Source of the DNA: Chitinophagaceae bacterium
GTDB taxonomy: Bacteria; Bacteroidota; Bacteroidia; Chitinophagales; Chitinophagaceae
Length of the DNA stretch: 64,000 nt
Direction: 5' to 3'
Assembly (NCBI GenBank): GCA_020403455.1
Contig: JADBXP010000020.1
Location: forward strand, 53,740 to 117,739
The translations under genes and the position numbers were made by a program. How positions within the stretch are numbered: the first letter of the stretch is position 1; each line of letters opens with the position of its first letter. Under the pieces are notes generated by a model that was given only the letters and a program-made list of their open reading frames with translations, was not told the DNA's origin and searched no databases. Below are positions 1 to 8,417 of this stretch, piece by piece.

Positions 1-1171
1 CCTGCGCGAGCAGCAGCTTTCCTTCTCTTCGCACAGAAATTTTCACAGGAAGTGAAGTGGTGGAATAACTACCTACATATTGGTCCAGTTCTTCCGGCGA
101 TACTTCAAAAGCAGTAAAGGAAGGAATGTCATAGGGTTTGTCAAAAACTGCACTCAGAATTGCAATGGATATATTGTTAATGGTGTAGTTCGTTCCATTG
201 GATACTAGTGAATAAGCAATTTTATCTTGAGGGAAATAGGAGAAAACGGAACTAAATCCATCTATGCCACCCGTGTGTCCATACCCTTTTTTATTGTAAA
301 AGGGAATGATGAATAGTCCCAATCCTACATTGTCTTTCCACTGAGTCATCTCGGCAATACTTTGTGGTTGCAATAGTTTTCCGTTGAACAATGCTTCACT
401 GAACTGGTTGAGATCAGATGCGCTGGCTACCAGGGCACCTGCACCCTGTGGTATCGACATATCAGTTTCCGATTCTTTCTTCCAGCCATTTTTGTAGGTA
501 TAGGATTGACATTCATTCTTACTCACTTGGATGGTAGCACCATAAGAAGTGTTTTTCAATCCGATGGTATCAATGATGTGTTTTTTTACCAGTGCAGGAT
601 AAGATTCTTTGAAAACTTTTTCGAGTAAAAATGTCAGTAATATATAATTGGAATTGCTGTAACTGAATTTGCTATCAGGAGCAAAATCGCTGTTGAGACG
701 ATTCAGCCTCTCCATCATCATTTGTTCTGATTGGGGCAGTGTATTCCAGGTTAGGTAATCTTTTTCATCTGTGACATTGTGTATGCCGCTTCGGTGGCTC
801 AACAAGTGTCTGATTGTTATTGCTGAAGCGTTTTTTATGGAAGGGAAAAAGCTTTCAATCGTTTGGTCCAGTCGGATCAGATTCTTTTCTGTCGCCTTCA
901 TCACCAGAACGGCAGTGAATGTTTTCGTGATGGAACCTATGCGGTATTTTGATGCCTCGTTGGCTTTTTTATTGCCCTCTACATCAGCAAAACCTATCGA
1001 TCGCTGGTAGAGGGTGATTCCATTTTTCGATACGGACACCGATCCCATGAACTTGTTGTTCTTCTCCAGTACATTAAAATATTCATCCAGCTTTGCTTTG
1101 TCCGTAATTTGGGAAAATGCAACAGAGAATAAAAGTAGACCGCAAAAAGCTGTAAATAATTTTCTTTTCAT
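1..1171 (-). CDS. Serine hydrolase of the beta-lactamase (class C/PBP) family, 3' end cut by window edge
   Basis: The frame reads left from ATG at 1171-1169 and is still open at base 1, so the C terminus is missing. It begins with a signal peptide (basic start, hydrophobic stretch to about residue 20, AFSQ cleavage region). The three family motifs are present: SITK at residues 80-83 (nucleophile Ser80, Lys83), YSN in the context KFSYSNSNY, and HTGG near the end of the visible part. Members are exported peptidases or esterases related to D-Ala-D-Ala carboxypeptidases; the substrate cannot be told from sequence. A CATCTTTG element lies only a few bases upstream of the start, so the mRNA may have almost no leader. 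It stands alone, transcribed away from terC. Confidence 0.88.
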   Translation of the reverse strand, partial: MKRKLFTAFCGLLLFSVAFSQITDKAKLDEYFNVLEKNNKFMGSVSVSKNGITLYQRSIGFADVEGNKKANEASKYRIGSITKTFTAVLVMKATEKNLIRLDQTIESFFPSIKNASAITIRHLLSHRSGIHNVTDEKDYLTWNTLPQSEQMMMERLNRLNSDFAPDSKFSYSNSNYILLTFLLEKVFKESYPALVKKHIIDTIGLKNTSYGATIQVSKNECQSYTYKNGWKKESETDMSIPQGAGALVASASDLNQFSEALFNGKLLQPQSIAEMTQWKDNVGLGLFIIPFYNKKGYGHTGGIDGFSSVFSYFPQDKIAYSLVSNGTNYTINNISIAILSAVFDKPYDIPSFTAFEVSPEELDQYVGSYSTTSLPVKISVRREGKLLLAQ

Positions 1172-1235
1172 AGAACAAAGATGACAGGTGTATGAAGATT
1201 CCGAGAGATGAAGAGTTGGAAAAACAGCCATGGCA

Positions 1236-1931
1236 CTATGCCTGCTTTTGTTTCACTGTTTTCATCTGAATAATATCTACTAGGAAGGCGAATGCCATAG
1301 AGAAATAGATGTATCCTTTGGGTATCTCGAAGCGAAGGCCTTCCGCCAGCAAGGCGACACCAATCATCATCAGAAAACACAATGCCAGAATTTTGAAAGA
1401 GGGATGTTGGCGAATAAATTCACTGATGGGTTTGGCTGCTACCAGCATGATGATCACGGTTACAATCACAGCCGTGTACATTACCCACAACTCTTGCACC
1501 ATTCCAACTGCAGTAATGATAGAGTCAACCGAAAAGACCAGGTCCAGCAAAATTACCTCTGATAATAATTTCCTAAAACTCTGCTCTCGTGGAACATTGG
1601 GTGAATTGCTGTGAAGTTCTGTTTTGTGGTAAATTTCTTTGGTGCTTTTATATAAAAGAAATAAGCCACCCAGAATTAGAATGATTCCTTTGCCGGAAAT
1701 ATCAATGTCCTGAATTGTAAAAAGAGTTTTGTCTAGCTTCAGTATCCAGGATATGGCTGCCAATAATGCCAGTCGCATCACGAGGGCAAGTCCGATACCC
1801 CAAAAGCGGAGTTTACCTCTTTGTTCTTCCGGCAGTTTATCTGCCAGAATTGAAATGAAAATGATGTTGTCAATGCCCAGTATAACCTCCAGGGCAATCA
1901 GTGAAATTAGAGGAATGATTATTTCGGACAT
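1236..1931 (-). CDS. TerC family integral membrane protein
   Basis: 231 residues, almost entirely hydrophobic segments. It shows the two hallmark acidic membrane motifs of the TerC/Alx family: GIDN at residues 19-22 and DLVFSVDS at about 130-137. Family members are inner-membrane proteins linked to manganese export and to tellurium resistance; the exact transported ion here is inference. The sequence TAAGTTGC sits just upstream of the ATG, a shortened version of the Bacteroidota -7 element. The gene is separated by 64 bases from the serine hydrolase downstream and shares no obvious operon partner. Confidence 0.88.
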   Translation of the reverse strand: MSEIIIPLISLIALEVILGIDNIIFISILADKLPEEQRGKLRFWGIGLALVMRLALLAAISWILKLDKTLFTIQDIDISGKGIILILGGLFLLYKSTKEIYHKTELHSNSPNVPREQSFRKLLSEVILLDLVFSVDSIITAVGMVQELWVMYTAVIVTVIIMLVAAKPISEFIRQHPSFKILALCFLMMIGVALLAEGLRFEIPKGYIYFSMAFAFLVDIIQMKTVKQKQA

Positions 1932-2019
1932 AGCAACTTAGGTTGTAGATGAAAATCAGTACCGAAATTAATCAAATCTGACTGAACAGCCGCAGTGGTC
2001 GTTGATTTTACAGAATGGA

Positions 2020-2853
2020 TCAGCGGGAATTGATGAAGTTATTGAAGGGTGCTCTGGCTGAAGGGATTTCAAAGAGGGCAGGATGCTCTCCCCCCGGTAT
2101 TTCAACTATCTGTACCTGCTGGCAGGTACTACAGTTTTGTACTTCTTGTTTGAAGACCGGCCAGGAATACATTTGAATGGGTGAGTCATTCAGTCCCTGA
2201 AAGAAAATGATATCCGACTTGAAACCTTTGGTGAAATTCAGTAGCGAGCGGTTAAAATATGCCGCAGGGTTGCTGGTGGTTATTCCGTATGTATTTCTCA
2301 GTCGGGTACAAAAGCTGCTGGCCTGAGCTGTTCCTGCTTCTTCCAGCCCGCATCGATAAACGAGGTTGAATGGTCCCGGTGCATTGGCAATAACCCCATT
2401 GGTTGCATGCAGGGTGTTCAGGCGCGTGACCATGTATCCTCCCTGGGAATGACCACCTAAAAAAATCTTCTTTACCTGAATTCCCAGTTCCTGTGAAGCC
2501 TTGTTCTTTAACCAGAGCAAAGCTGCTTCACCCACTACGATGTTATCACCCAATAAAACATTCTCCTGGGGATAGATAACACTGATGATCATCATGTCTT
2601 TTCTGTCGAGGATGTTCTTGAATTGATCCAGGGTAGTGTTGGCAGCTGTCATCAAATCTCTGTCAAAAGCTACCGAACCATGAAAGACCATCAGTACATC
2701 TGCAGATGCTGCAGCGGGCTTTTCTAAAATGATATCAATGGTCTGATTGTTATAAGTAATCTTTCTGTTCTCACGGGAAGTGGCAGGTGTCTCCGCTGTG
2801 TTTTCCTTTTTGCAGGAAAAAAGAAGTAAGGTTATCCAAATCAGGTGTCTCAT
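2020..2853 (-). CDS. Alpha/beta hydrolase, predicted lipoprotein (esterase/polyhydroxybutyrate depolymerase-like)
   Basis: 277 residues. The N terminus is a lipoprotein signal with lipobox LLFSC, the lipidated Cys at residue 14. The alpha/beta-hydrolase nucleophile elbow is GHSQGG at 134-139, with Ser136 as predicted nucleophile. HGS at 58-60 fits an oxyanion loop, and GGEH near residue 258 supplies a likely catalytic His. The overall layout resembles secreted esterases and depolymerases of the PHB-depolymerase/feruloyl-esterase type, but the substrate is unknown. It probably sits in the periplasm or outer membrane. The gene is monocistronic by position, with a 165-base gap to the TonB receptor gene. 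Confidence 0.8.
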   Translation of the reverse strand: MRHLIWITLLLFSCKKENTAETPATSRENRKITYNNQTIDIILEKPAAASADVLMVFHGSVAFDRDLMTAANTTLDQFKNILDRKDMMIISVIYPQENVLLGDNIVVGEAALLWLKNKASQELGIQVKKIFLGGHSQGGYMVTRLNTLHATNGVIANAPGPFNLVYRCGLEEAGTAQASSFCTRLRNTYGITTSNPAAYFNRSLLNFTKGFKSDIIFFQGLNDSPIQMYSWPVFKQEVQNCSTCQQVQIVEIPGGEHPALFEIPSARAPFNNFINSR

Positions 2854-3018
2854 GAATAAAGATTTCTAATTGGACGAGGGTCGGGATGGAAGGTTTAATG
2901 GTTTTTGAAATTCAATGAATTTTAAGAACAACGAGAGGTTAAATAAAGGCATTAATTCATACTACCTGTAAAAGTGATGAAAAGCAATTGGTCGAGGCTA
3001 CAAGCCGAATGTAAATTT

Positions 3019-5247
3019 TCATTTATCTATTTTGAATCTCACCCCCACATACATTTCTCTACCCCTTGTTGGCCCCCACACGGAAGAGGTATCGAAAAAG
3101 GGACTAAATGGATTCTGCCAGCTGATAATGGGTTGTCTTTGCCGGAAATCAAAAATGTTTTCACAGCCACCATACAATTCAATTGTTTTGAAATTGTAGG
3201 TGAATTGGGCATTGACCAACGTAAAGGGTTGGGAAAAATCAGGTCTTTGAAAAGCAACTGGGTTCGATCGGGTATCCGGTAGTCTTTGTTGTCCATACCA
3301 GTGAATGTTCATATCAAAATGATATTTTTTGGATAGGGGCTGATAGCTGATTGTATTCAGAACCTTGTGTCTGGGATTGAAAGGCAACAAGCGTTTTTCG
3401 CCCTTTTCAATGCGATATACATCGAGGAAATTGAAGCCGGTTTTGATTTCGAATTGTTGCGAGAAGTTCAGGTACACTTCTGTTTGAAATCCATTGCTGA
3501 TACTTGTTCCGTAAAAATTTTGAATGATCGCCTTGCTGGGATCAGTATCGTAGTCCGGAAACACCTGATTGTGAAAATTCGTTCTATAAAAGTCTGCGCT
3601 GATATATCCGGTTATGTTTTTGTTGTTTGATTCGAACTTATGGGTTAAGTTGATGCCCATGTTCAAAGCTCTTTCCGGTTGCAAGGCCTCACTGAATATG
3701 ATGTTTCTGGAGCTGACCAAAAGACCGATGTTTTCACTGAAAAGATTGACAGTTCGCCATCCTGTTCCGATGTTGGCACGTAAGATCAGTCGGGGTGTTA
3801 CGTCGTATTTGATCAGTGTTCTTGGTGTGACGTACATACCAAATTGGTTGTGCTGGTCTGCCCGAATACCTGCAATCCAGGTCAGGCGGTCATTGAACAT
3901 TCTGAGGGTATTCTCAGCAAATATGCCGGGTATATTTTCTGTCCGGTGGTAATTCCCCGGGTAAGTTCTGATGGGCAGGGTGTCGGTAAAGTTTACGTTT
4001 TCCCGCAGGGTCAGGTGCCGAAAGCTGATACCTGTTTTCAGGTCATTGTTACCATATCGCAATTCATATTGCAGGTTGGCGTAGAAATTGTTTTGTCTTG
4101 CATCGTACTTCACTGTTCCGAAGAATGATTCCTGTTGTTGTTGAAAAGCCGAAACAAATCCGGTGATGCTGTGTTGGTCGTTGAAGCGATAACCTGTCTT
4201 TGTCCAAATCTCCGGCTGATTCAGGTTAACAAATTGTCCGTAGACCTTGTTGCTTCCCTTGTCTTTGGTGGGCTCAAATGGTATTTGTCCCCCAATCCGT
4301 TTTTCCTGTAAATAACGGATGCCTACCCTGCTATGAAGCCCCCAGGCGTTTTCGTTTCCGTATTTCCATTTATTACTTATCAGGTAACGGGTTAACAAAG
4401 GGAGGTCGAGGAACTGGTCATCATCTCTGTCAATTTTATTCGCCGGCTGAACCATATGAACGGTGGTCATATTGCTCCATTTCTTTTTTCGGAAAGAAAA
4501 ATTGCCATTCAGGTGTCTCTCACCAAAATTATTCATGTAGGCATTCAGCAGCATTGATTCGCCTCTGTCTGGTTCTTTGGTTTCAACATTGATTTGTCCG
4601 CTGATACTTTCAAATCCCTGTAAAACGCTGTTCGCACCTTTGGCGACATATATGTTGTTGACCAGTGTTCCGGGAATGCTGCTTATTCCGTAAGTATAGG
4701 TTAAGCCTTGTATCAGGGGGAATCCATCTACCAGAATTTGATTGTACACTCCTGCAAGTCCCAATATGCGTAACTCTTTCGAGTTGACAACCACATTGGT
4801 TGTCTGCGGCTGAACGGTTGTCTGAGTTTCAAAGCAGCCGGCCAGATCACAACAAGCAGCCTTCTTCAATTCGGTTGCAGTGATTTGTTCTGTTTTGATG
4901 GGTCTCGTATCGGATATCAGTACACCATATCTCTGTCCCTCTACCACTACAGCCGAGAGTTCATTGGCGAGTTTTAAAGTGAATACGATGTTGTTTTGGG
5001 TAGAAATCGAAAGGGTATCGGGTAAGTAGCCGACGAATGTTGCTATCAACTTATTGTCTGATTTACCGGCTTTAGCAATTTGGAAGGTGCCTTTTTCATT
5101 GGTAACGATGCCTGTCTTGCTACCCAGCCATCGCACACTGGCACCTGCCAATGGTTCATTCCCTTTGCCGGTAACCTTCCCCGATATCGTTTGTCCTGCA
5201 ACGCTTAGTGGAAACAAAGCTGCTGCAATGAAATGAATTTTTTTCAT
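3019..5247 (-). CDS. TonB-dependent outer-membrane receptor with carboxypeptidase-regulatory-like N-terminal domain, probably metal-related
   Basis: 742 residues: signal peptide (to AGQ, about residue 19), a CarboxypepD-regulatory-like beta-sandwich (about 19-95), a plug domain (about 115-230), then a 22-strand-type barrel ending in FKIDK. The plug carries an unusual Cys cluster, ACCDLAGC, around residue 131. Receptors of this architecture import substrates across the outer membrane using TonB energy. The immediately upstream genes (HMA-like protein, Cys-rich exported protein) are spaced 40 and 58 bases apart and face the same way, so this is likely the last gene of a three-gene operon handling a thiophilic metal. 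The metal assignment is inference from context and Cys content. Confidence 0.85.
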   Translation of the reverse strand: MKKIHFIAAALFPLSVAGQTISGKVTGKGNEPLAGASVRWLGSKTGIVTNEKGTFQIAKAGKSDNKLIATFVGYLPDTLSISTQNNIVFTLKLANELSAVVVEGQRYGVLISDTRPIKTEQITATELKKAACCDLAGCFETQTTVQPQTTNVVVNSKELRILGLAGVYNQILVDGFPLIQGLTYTYGISSIPGTLVNNIYVAKGANSVLQGFESISGQINVETKEPDRGESMLLNAYMNNFGERHLNGNFSFRKKKWSNMTTVHMVQPANKIDRDDDQFLDLPLLTRYLISNKWKYGNENAWGLHSRVGIRYLQEKRIGGQIPFEPTKDKGSNKVYGQFVNLNQPEIWTKTGYRFNDQHSITGFVSAFQQQQESFFGTVKYDARQNNFYANLQYELRYGNNDLKTGISFRHLTLRENVNFTDTLPIRTYPGNYHRTENIPGIFAENTLRMFNDRLTWIAGIRADQHNQFGMYVTPRTLIKYDVTPRLILRANIGTGWRTVNLFSENIGLLVSSRNIIFSEALQPERALNMGINLTHKFESNNKNITGYISADFYRTNFHNQVFPDYDTDPSKAIIQNFYGTSISNGFQTEVYLNFSQQFEIKTGFNFLDVYRIEKGEKRLLPFNPRHKVLNTISYQPLSKKYHFDMNIHWYGQQRLPDTRSNPVAFQRPDFSQPFTLVNAQFTYNFKTIELYGGCENIFDFRQRQPIISWQNPFSPFFDTSSVWGPTRGREMYVGVRFKIDK

Positions 5248-5287
5248 TGTCTTTGATTGGAAACTTCAGTTGAACAATGCTGTTCCT

Positions 5288-5629
5288 TTACAACTTAACC
5301 TTGTAGGGACGATCCTGAGGATTTTCGCAGCCGGCAGTATTTTCAATGGTGGCATGAATCTCTTTTTCAGTCACTACTGAATTGTCAAACCTTACTTCAA
5401 ACGTGGTCGTAGTTCCTTGCTTTCCCGGTTTGCAGGAGATCACTCCTTTCATTTTTTCAATGTTGGAAGCAATCGTTTTGACATCGCTGGCGCAGGTGAT
5501 GCCCTTTACTTTGATTTGGCTGATCTTTGGATCTTGTACACCGGCAGGAGGCAACTGAGCAAGAGCATTGGCAGGAACAGTAAAAGATAACATGGCCAGT
5601 GCCATGATAGAGGATATAAGTATTTTCAT
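5288..5629 (-). CDS. Exported heavy-metal-associated (HMA) domain-like protein without a CxxC motif
   Basis: 113 residues with a signal peptide (hydrophobic stretch to about residue 24, AQLPPAG follows). The rest has the ferredoxin-like HMA pattern: GITCASDV at the loop where classical members have GMxCxxC, then the VISCKPG turn and a FEVRFDNS...ATIENTAGC segment. Only one Cys of the usual CxxC pair remains, so a CxxC-type two-thiol site is missing; other Cys residues (in SCKPG and AGCENP) might substitute. The gene lies between a Cys-rich exported protein and a TonB-dependent receptor in one orientation. A periplasmic metal-binding or sensing role is likely but unproven. Confidence 0.72.
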   Translation of the reverse strand: MKILISSIMALAMLSFTVPANALAQLPPAGVQDPKISQIKVKGITCASDVKTIASNIEKMKGVISCKPGKQGTTTTFEVRFDNSVVTEKEIHATIENTAGCENPQDRPYKVKL

Positions 5630-5687
5630 TTTGTTTTGATTGATGGTTGGTACTATAATTCATTCCGCAATCCACTGGATTCGGGGG

Positions 5688-6041
5688 CTAGAGAATGCAA
5701 CCAGCAAAATTCGGAGGGCGCCAGCAATCGGTGATGTAAGGGGAGGAGACAGGAAAGATATAACCTGATTTTTTGATGGTGACTGCCTGTTCGAAAGACG
5801 TATCTGTTAGTACAGTGTAAAAGCAAGTCATGTCATATGCACTACAACCTTGAAAAGGGTTGCAATGGCAATTGTTGGAACTGTTCAGGGGTAAGTTTTC
5901 TGCATTGGAAGTTGGTGCTGTGCATGCTTCGTCACAGCAACTTATTTCCTGGTTAGTGCTTGTAAGCAGCAATGAATCTGCTCCCGGCTTGATGCTGAGG
6001 AGAAAAATGACCCATGCCAAAACCCATGCAACGAATTTCAT
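5688..6041 (-). CDS. Small exported cysteine-rich protein, first gene of the predicted metal operon
   Basis: 117 residues starting with MKFVAWVLAW, a clear signal peptide. The mature part holds nine Cys (ISCC, EAC, NCHC, QGC, MTC, TDC, AGC). It resembles the short exported Cys-rich proteins (DUF6660-like, from memory) that Bacteroidota place next to metal-related TonB receptors, but I cannot confirm the family. Its position upstream of the HMA-like gene and the receptor suggests a shared transcript and a metal-binding or redox role in the periplasm. No homology to an enzyme is visible. Confidence 0.6.
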   Translation of the reverse strand: MKFVAWVLAWVIFLLSIKPGADSLLLTSTNQEISCCDEACTAPTSNAENLPLNSSNNCHCNPFQGCSAYDMTCFYTVLTDTSFEQAVTIKKSGYIFPVSSPYITDCWRPPNFAGCIL

Positions 6042-6152
6042 GGGGTAAAATTACAAAATTTAATCATGGCAAGTGAACAGTTGTGCGGTGAAAGAGATCT
6101 TGTCAGCAGGACGAAGCTGGCAAAAAAACCACCGGAATTCAGTGGCCTCTAA

Positions 6153-6377
6153 CTAATTCGTTTTCAAATCTTTCAATTTCGCCAGATGAGCTATCAATCT
6201 TTTGTATTTCAGGGCGAGTGTGATGAGACCTGCGATTGGAATGCAAACGGATAAAAGAATAAGAGAGTTTCTATTTGATTTATCAATCAACTTGTTCGTG
6301 TACAAGGTATTGGTTAGAGAAATAGATAGGAATATTAAAATGAAGTTCAGAACCAATGCTGAAATAAAATTTGCCAT
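6153..6377 (-). CDS. Small two-helix membrane protein, function unknown
   Basis: 74 residues with two hydrophobic helices (about 5-25 and 38-58), a short polar loop containing KLIDKSNRNS, and a basic C terminus. I do not recognise a family. It stands alone between the metal cluster and tRNA-Gln. The length, the ATG start and the membrane pattern make a real gene plausible, but an opposite-strand frame of similar length overlaps it and no strong promoter was seen, so confidence is moderate. Confidence 0.45.
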   Translation of the reverse strand: MANFISALVLNFILIFLSISLTNTLYTNKLIDKSNRNSLILLSVCIPIAGLITLALKYKRLIAHLAKLKDLKTN

Positions 6378-6517
6378 CGTTATAATGGATTTATCAATTC
6401 ACGAATAGAGTTTAAAGGTAACATTTCATTGTAAAATTTGACTTCAAAAGGGAAGAATTTCACTCAAAGTAAGCGTACGAAAAGGGGGAAAAATAGCTTG
6501 TAGAACCCCCTAAAATG

Positions 6518-6548
6518 AAATAAGTGGTCGAAAATCGACCACTTATTT
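6518..6548 (-). terminator. Perfect 14-bp hairpin, terminator of tRNA-Gln
   Basis: Arms 6518-6531 and 6535-6548 are exact inverted complements (AAATAAGTGGTCGA) with a 3-nt loop. It lies 11 bases past the 3' end of the leftward tRNA-Gln gene and has A/T runs on both sides, so it can end transcription in either direction. Confidence 0.8.
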
Positions 6549-6558
6549 TTCTGTATTG

Positions 6559-6629
6559 TTGCCTGACCTGGATTCGAACCAAGACAAACAGAACCAAAAT
6601 CTGTCGTACTACCCTTATACTATCAGGCA
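6559..6629 (-). tRNA. tRNA-Gln (anticodon TTG)
   Basis: The reverse strand folds into a cloverleaf: acceptor TGCCTGA/TCAGGCA, anticodon stem ACAGA/TCTGT around loop TTTTGGT (anticodon TTG), T arm with GGTTCGAATCC, discriminator A. CCA is not encoded. Confidence 0.96.
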
Positions 6630-6666
6630 ATCCTTGAATTCAGCCCAAAAGGCTTTGTTCGGGGTG

Positions 6667-6698
6667 CAAAAATACAATAGCCAAAGAATTGTTCCAAA
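6667..6698 (-). promoter_or_regulatory. Promoter of tRNA-Gln
   Basis: On the reverse strand the -7 element is TATTTTTGC (6674-6666) and a TTTG -33 element lies at 6698-6695, 20 nt apart. This is an excellent match to the Bacteroidota primary sigma promoter and sits about 35 bases before the tRNA. Confidence 0.75.
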
Positions 6699-6783
6699 TC
6701 TTATTGGAATGCAGCATATTATCACCCCCTCCCACCTGAATTCAGCTGAAAAAACTTAATATTAGCATCTCAAACGATTTTCC

Positions 6784-7461
6784 GTGAAACCTATCTATTT
6801 TGCCGCTCTGATAGCCATCCTTTTGACAACCAGCTCCTTTTTACAGCCCCCTAAAAAGAAAGTAATTTTCTTTGGAGACTCCATTACCGAAGCCGCCGTT
6901 AAACCGGGTGGTTATATCCGGCTAATGGACTCTATCATCGCAGCTGCGAATAAGTCTGGACAATATGAACTGGTTGGAGCCGGAATTAGCGGTAATAAAA
7001 TCTATGATCTTTATCTGCGCATCGAAGATGATGTACTCAAAAAGCGTCCGGATATTGTAGTCATTTATGTGGGGGTGAACGACGTCTGGCACAAGGCAAG
7101 CAGCGGGACAGGCACTGATTACAACAAGTTTGGTCGATTTTATGAGGCTGTAGTGAATAAGCTGCAGGCAGCGGGCGTCAAAGTCATTGTCTGCACACCC
7201 GCAGTAATTGGCGAGCGAACCGATCATTCGAATCAGCAAGATGGCGATCTGAACTTGTACAGTCAATGGCTGCGGGATTTTTGCGCTAACCGGCAACTAC
7301 CCCTGGTCGACCTGCGCAGAAACTTTATTCAATACAACCTTGCCAACAACCCACTGAATAAAGAATCGGGTATACTCACCACCGACCGCGTTCATCTCAA
7401 TGCCGCAGGGAACCTACTGGTAGCATCGGAAATGTGGAAAGTCATTCAAAGTATTCCTTAA
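6784..7461 (+). CDS. Exported SGNH/GDSL-family hydrolase
   Basis: 225 residues from a GTG start (6784); no ATG is available near it. An N-terminal hydrophobic signal segment (residues 5-20) is followed by block I GDSI (31-34, nucleophile Ser33), block III GVND (97-100, Asn99) and block V DRVH (201-204, Asp201 and His204), with Gly70 in SGNK for block II. Family enzymes are esterases or acylhydrolases acting on lipids, acetylated sugars or similar. The substrate is not determinable. It stands alone upstream of the toxin-antitoxin pair. Confidence 0.85.
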   Translation: MKPIYFAALIAILLTTSSFLQPPKKKVIFFGDSITEAAVKPGGYIRLMDSIIAAANKSGQYELVGAGISGNKIYDLYLRIEDDVLKKRPDIVVIYVGVNDVWHKASSGTGTDYNKFGRFYEAVVNKLQAAGVKVIVCTPAVIGERTDHSNQQDGDLNLYSQWLRDFCANRQLPLVDLRRNFIQYNLANNPLNKESGILTTDRVHLNAAGNLLVASEMWKVIQSIP

Positions 7462-7519
7462 CACACGTCCCTCCCGGGAACATCCATCTTAGCGGTAAGC
7501 GTGGATAGTACAACAGAAA

Positions 7520-7553
7520 AATTGTTTCCTGATAAGGAAACAATTATCTTTGC
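7520..7553 (+). promoter_or_regulatory. Promoter with embedded palindromic operator of the HigBA-type module
   Basis: An 11-bp perfect inverted repeat, AATTGTTTCCT (7520-7530) and AGGAAACAATT (7535-7545), is separated by GATA. It overlaps a -33-like TTG (7522-7524) and abuts the -7 element TATCTTTGC (7545-7553), 20 nt apart. A repressor bound here would block the promoter, as expected for antitoxin autoregulation. Confidence 0.78.
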
Positions 7554-7568
7554 AAAAACGTTTAAGAA

Positions 7569-7913
7569 GTGCAAGCACCAAAATTTGAGGTTGAGTTTTT
7601 AAAAGAAGCTTCGGAGTTCCTTGACAACCTTGACGGGAAGGTGAGAGAAAAAATCATTTACAACATCACAAAAGCAAGGTTTTCAAATGATAAAGAGCTT
7701 TTCAAAAAGTTGACTGAAGACATTTGGGAGTTTAGAACACTGTTCAATAAAACCCAGTACAGACTGTTTGCTTTTTGGGACAAATCAAAAAAGACCGACA
7801 CCATTGTAATATCAACACACGGAATAATAAAGAAAACAGATAAAACTCCACAAGGTGACTTAGAAAAAGCAGAACGGGCAAGAAAAAAATATTTTGAACT
7901 TAAAGACAATTGA
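7569..7913 (+). CDS. higB: Type II toxin of the RelE/HigB (Gp49-like) family
   Basis: 114 residues from GTG at 7569, about 16 bases after the -7 element. It has the compact RelE-fold pattern: FLKEASEFLDNLD helix, then EDIWEFRTLFNKTQYRLFAFW and IVISTHGIIKKTDKTP, the latter typical of Gp49-like HigB proteins with their conserved Lys-rich end. Such toxins cleave mRNA at the ribosome. The toxin-first order and tight spacing to an HTH partner match higBA modules. The name is by family resemblance only. Confidence 0.85.
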   Translation: MQAPKFEVEFLKEASEFLDNLDGKVREKIIYNITKARFSNDKELFKKLTEDIWEFRTLFNKTQYRLFAFWDKSKKTDTIVISTHGIIKKTDKTPQGDLEKAERARKKYFELKDN

Positions 7914-7915
7914 AA

Positions 7916-8242
7916 ATGAAAAAGCAAGCATTAAAAACTTACAGCTTAGAAGAGATTACAGATAAACACATCGGTAAACGAGGGACACCAAAGCGAGAAG
8001 CTTTTGAAAACGAGTTGCGACTTGACTTGCTAGGAGAAGCAATAAGACAAGCACGCCTAGAACGCAACTTAACACAAGAAGAACTTGGACGACTTGTTGG
8101 TGTTCAAAAAGCTCAGATTTCTAAACTTGAAAATAGTTTGACAGATGCAAGATTTGAAACGATAATAAAAGTATTTAAAGCACTGAACGCAAAGATAAAT
8201 TTCAATGTGGAGTTGCTTAATCAAACAGTAAAAATTGCTTGA
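7916..8242 (+). CDS. higA: HigA-type antitoxin, XRE-family HTH
   Basis: 108 residues from ATG 7916, two bases after the toxin stop; a TTG at 7910 overlapping that stop is an alternative start. A helix-turn-helix of the Cro/CI type occupies about residues 35-90 (LGEAIRQARLERNLTQEELG, VQKAQISKLE). It should neutralise the toxin and repress the operon through the palindrome at 7520-7545. The C-terminal tail (NFNVELL) is short. Confidence 0.87.
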   Translation: MKKQALKTYSLEEITDKHIGKRGTPKREAFENELRLDLLGEAIRQARLERNLTQEELGRLVGVQKAQISKLENSLTDARFETIIKVFKALNAKINFNVELLNQTVKIA

Positions 8243-8417
8243 TAATAAGAATTCAACCCACTCATAAAAGTGTTTTTGCAAAAGCAGGAGTATTCAGTGA
8301 TTCGGTTGGTAGTTTTTTCGTATAAATCGAAAAGTGTTCTTCGAATAAATGGAACTGCTATAAAACTCCGTCTTCACAAAGACGCTAACAAATTAATAAG
8401 TCGGCATTTTGATGAAG
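8243..8417. other. AT-rich spacer between higA and tyrS
   Basis: No gene or terminator with a convincing stem was recognised here. Small frames on the + strand run into tyrS and look like chance. It could be residue from insertion of the toxin-antitoxin module. Confidence 0.4.

Noticed and set aside
6556..6759. Rightward frame beginning LPDLDSNQDKQNQ
   Set aside because: It lies over tRNA-Gln and its promoter and is a tRNA shadow.
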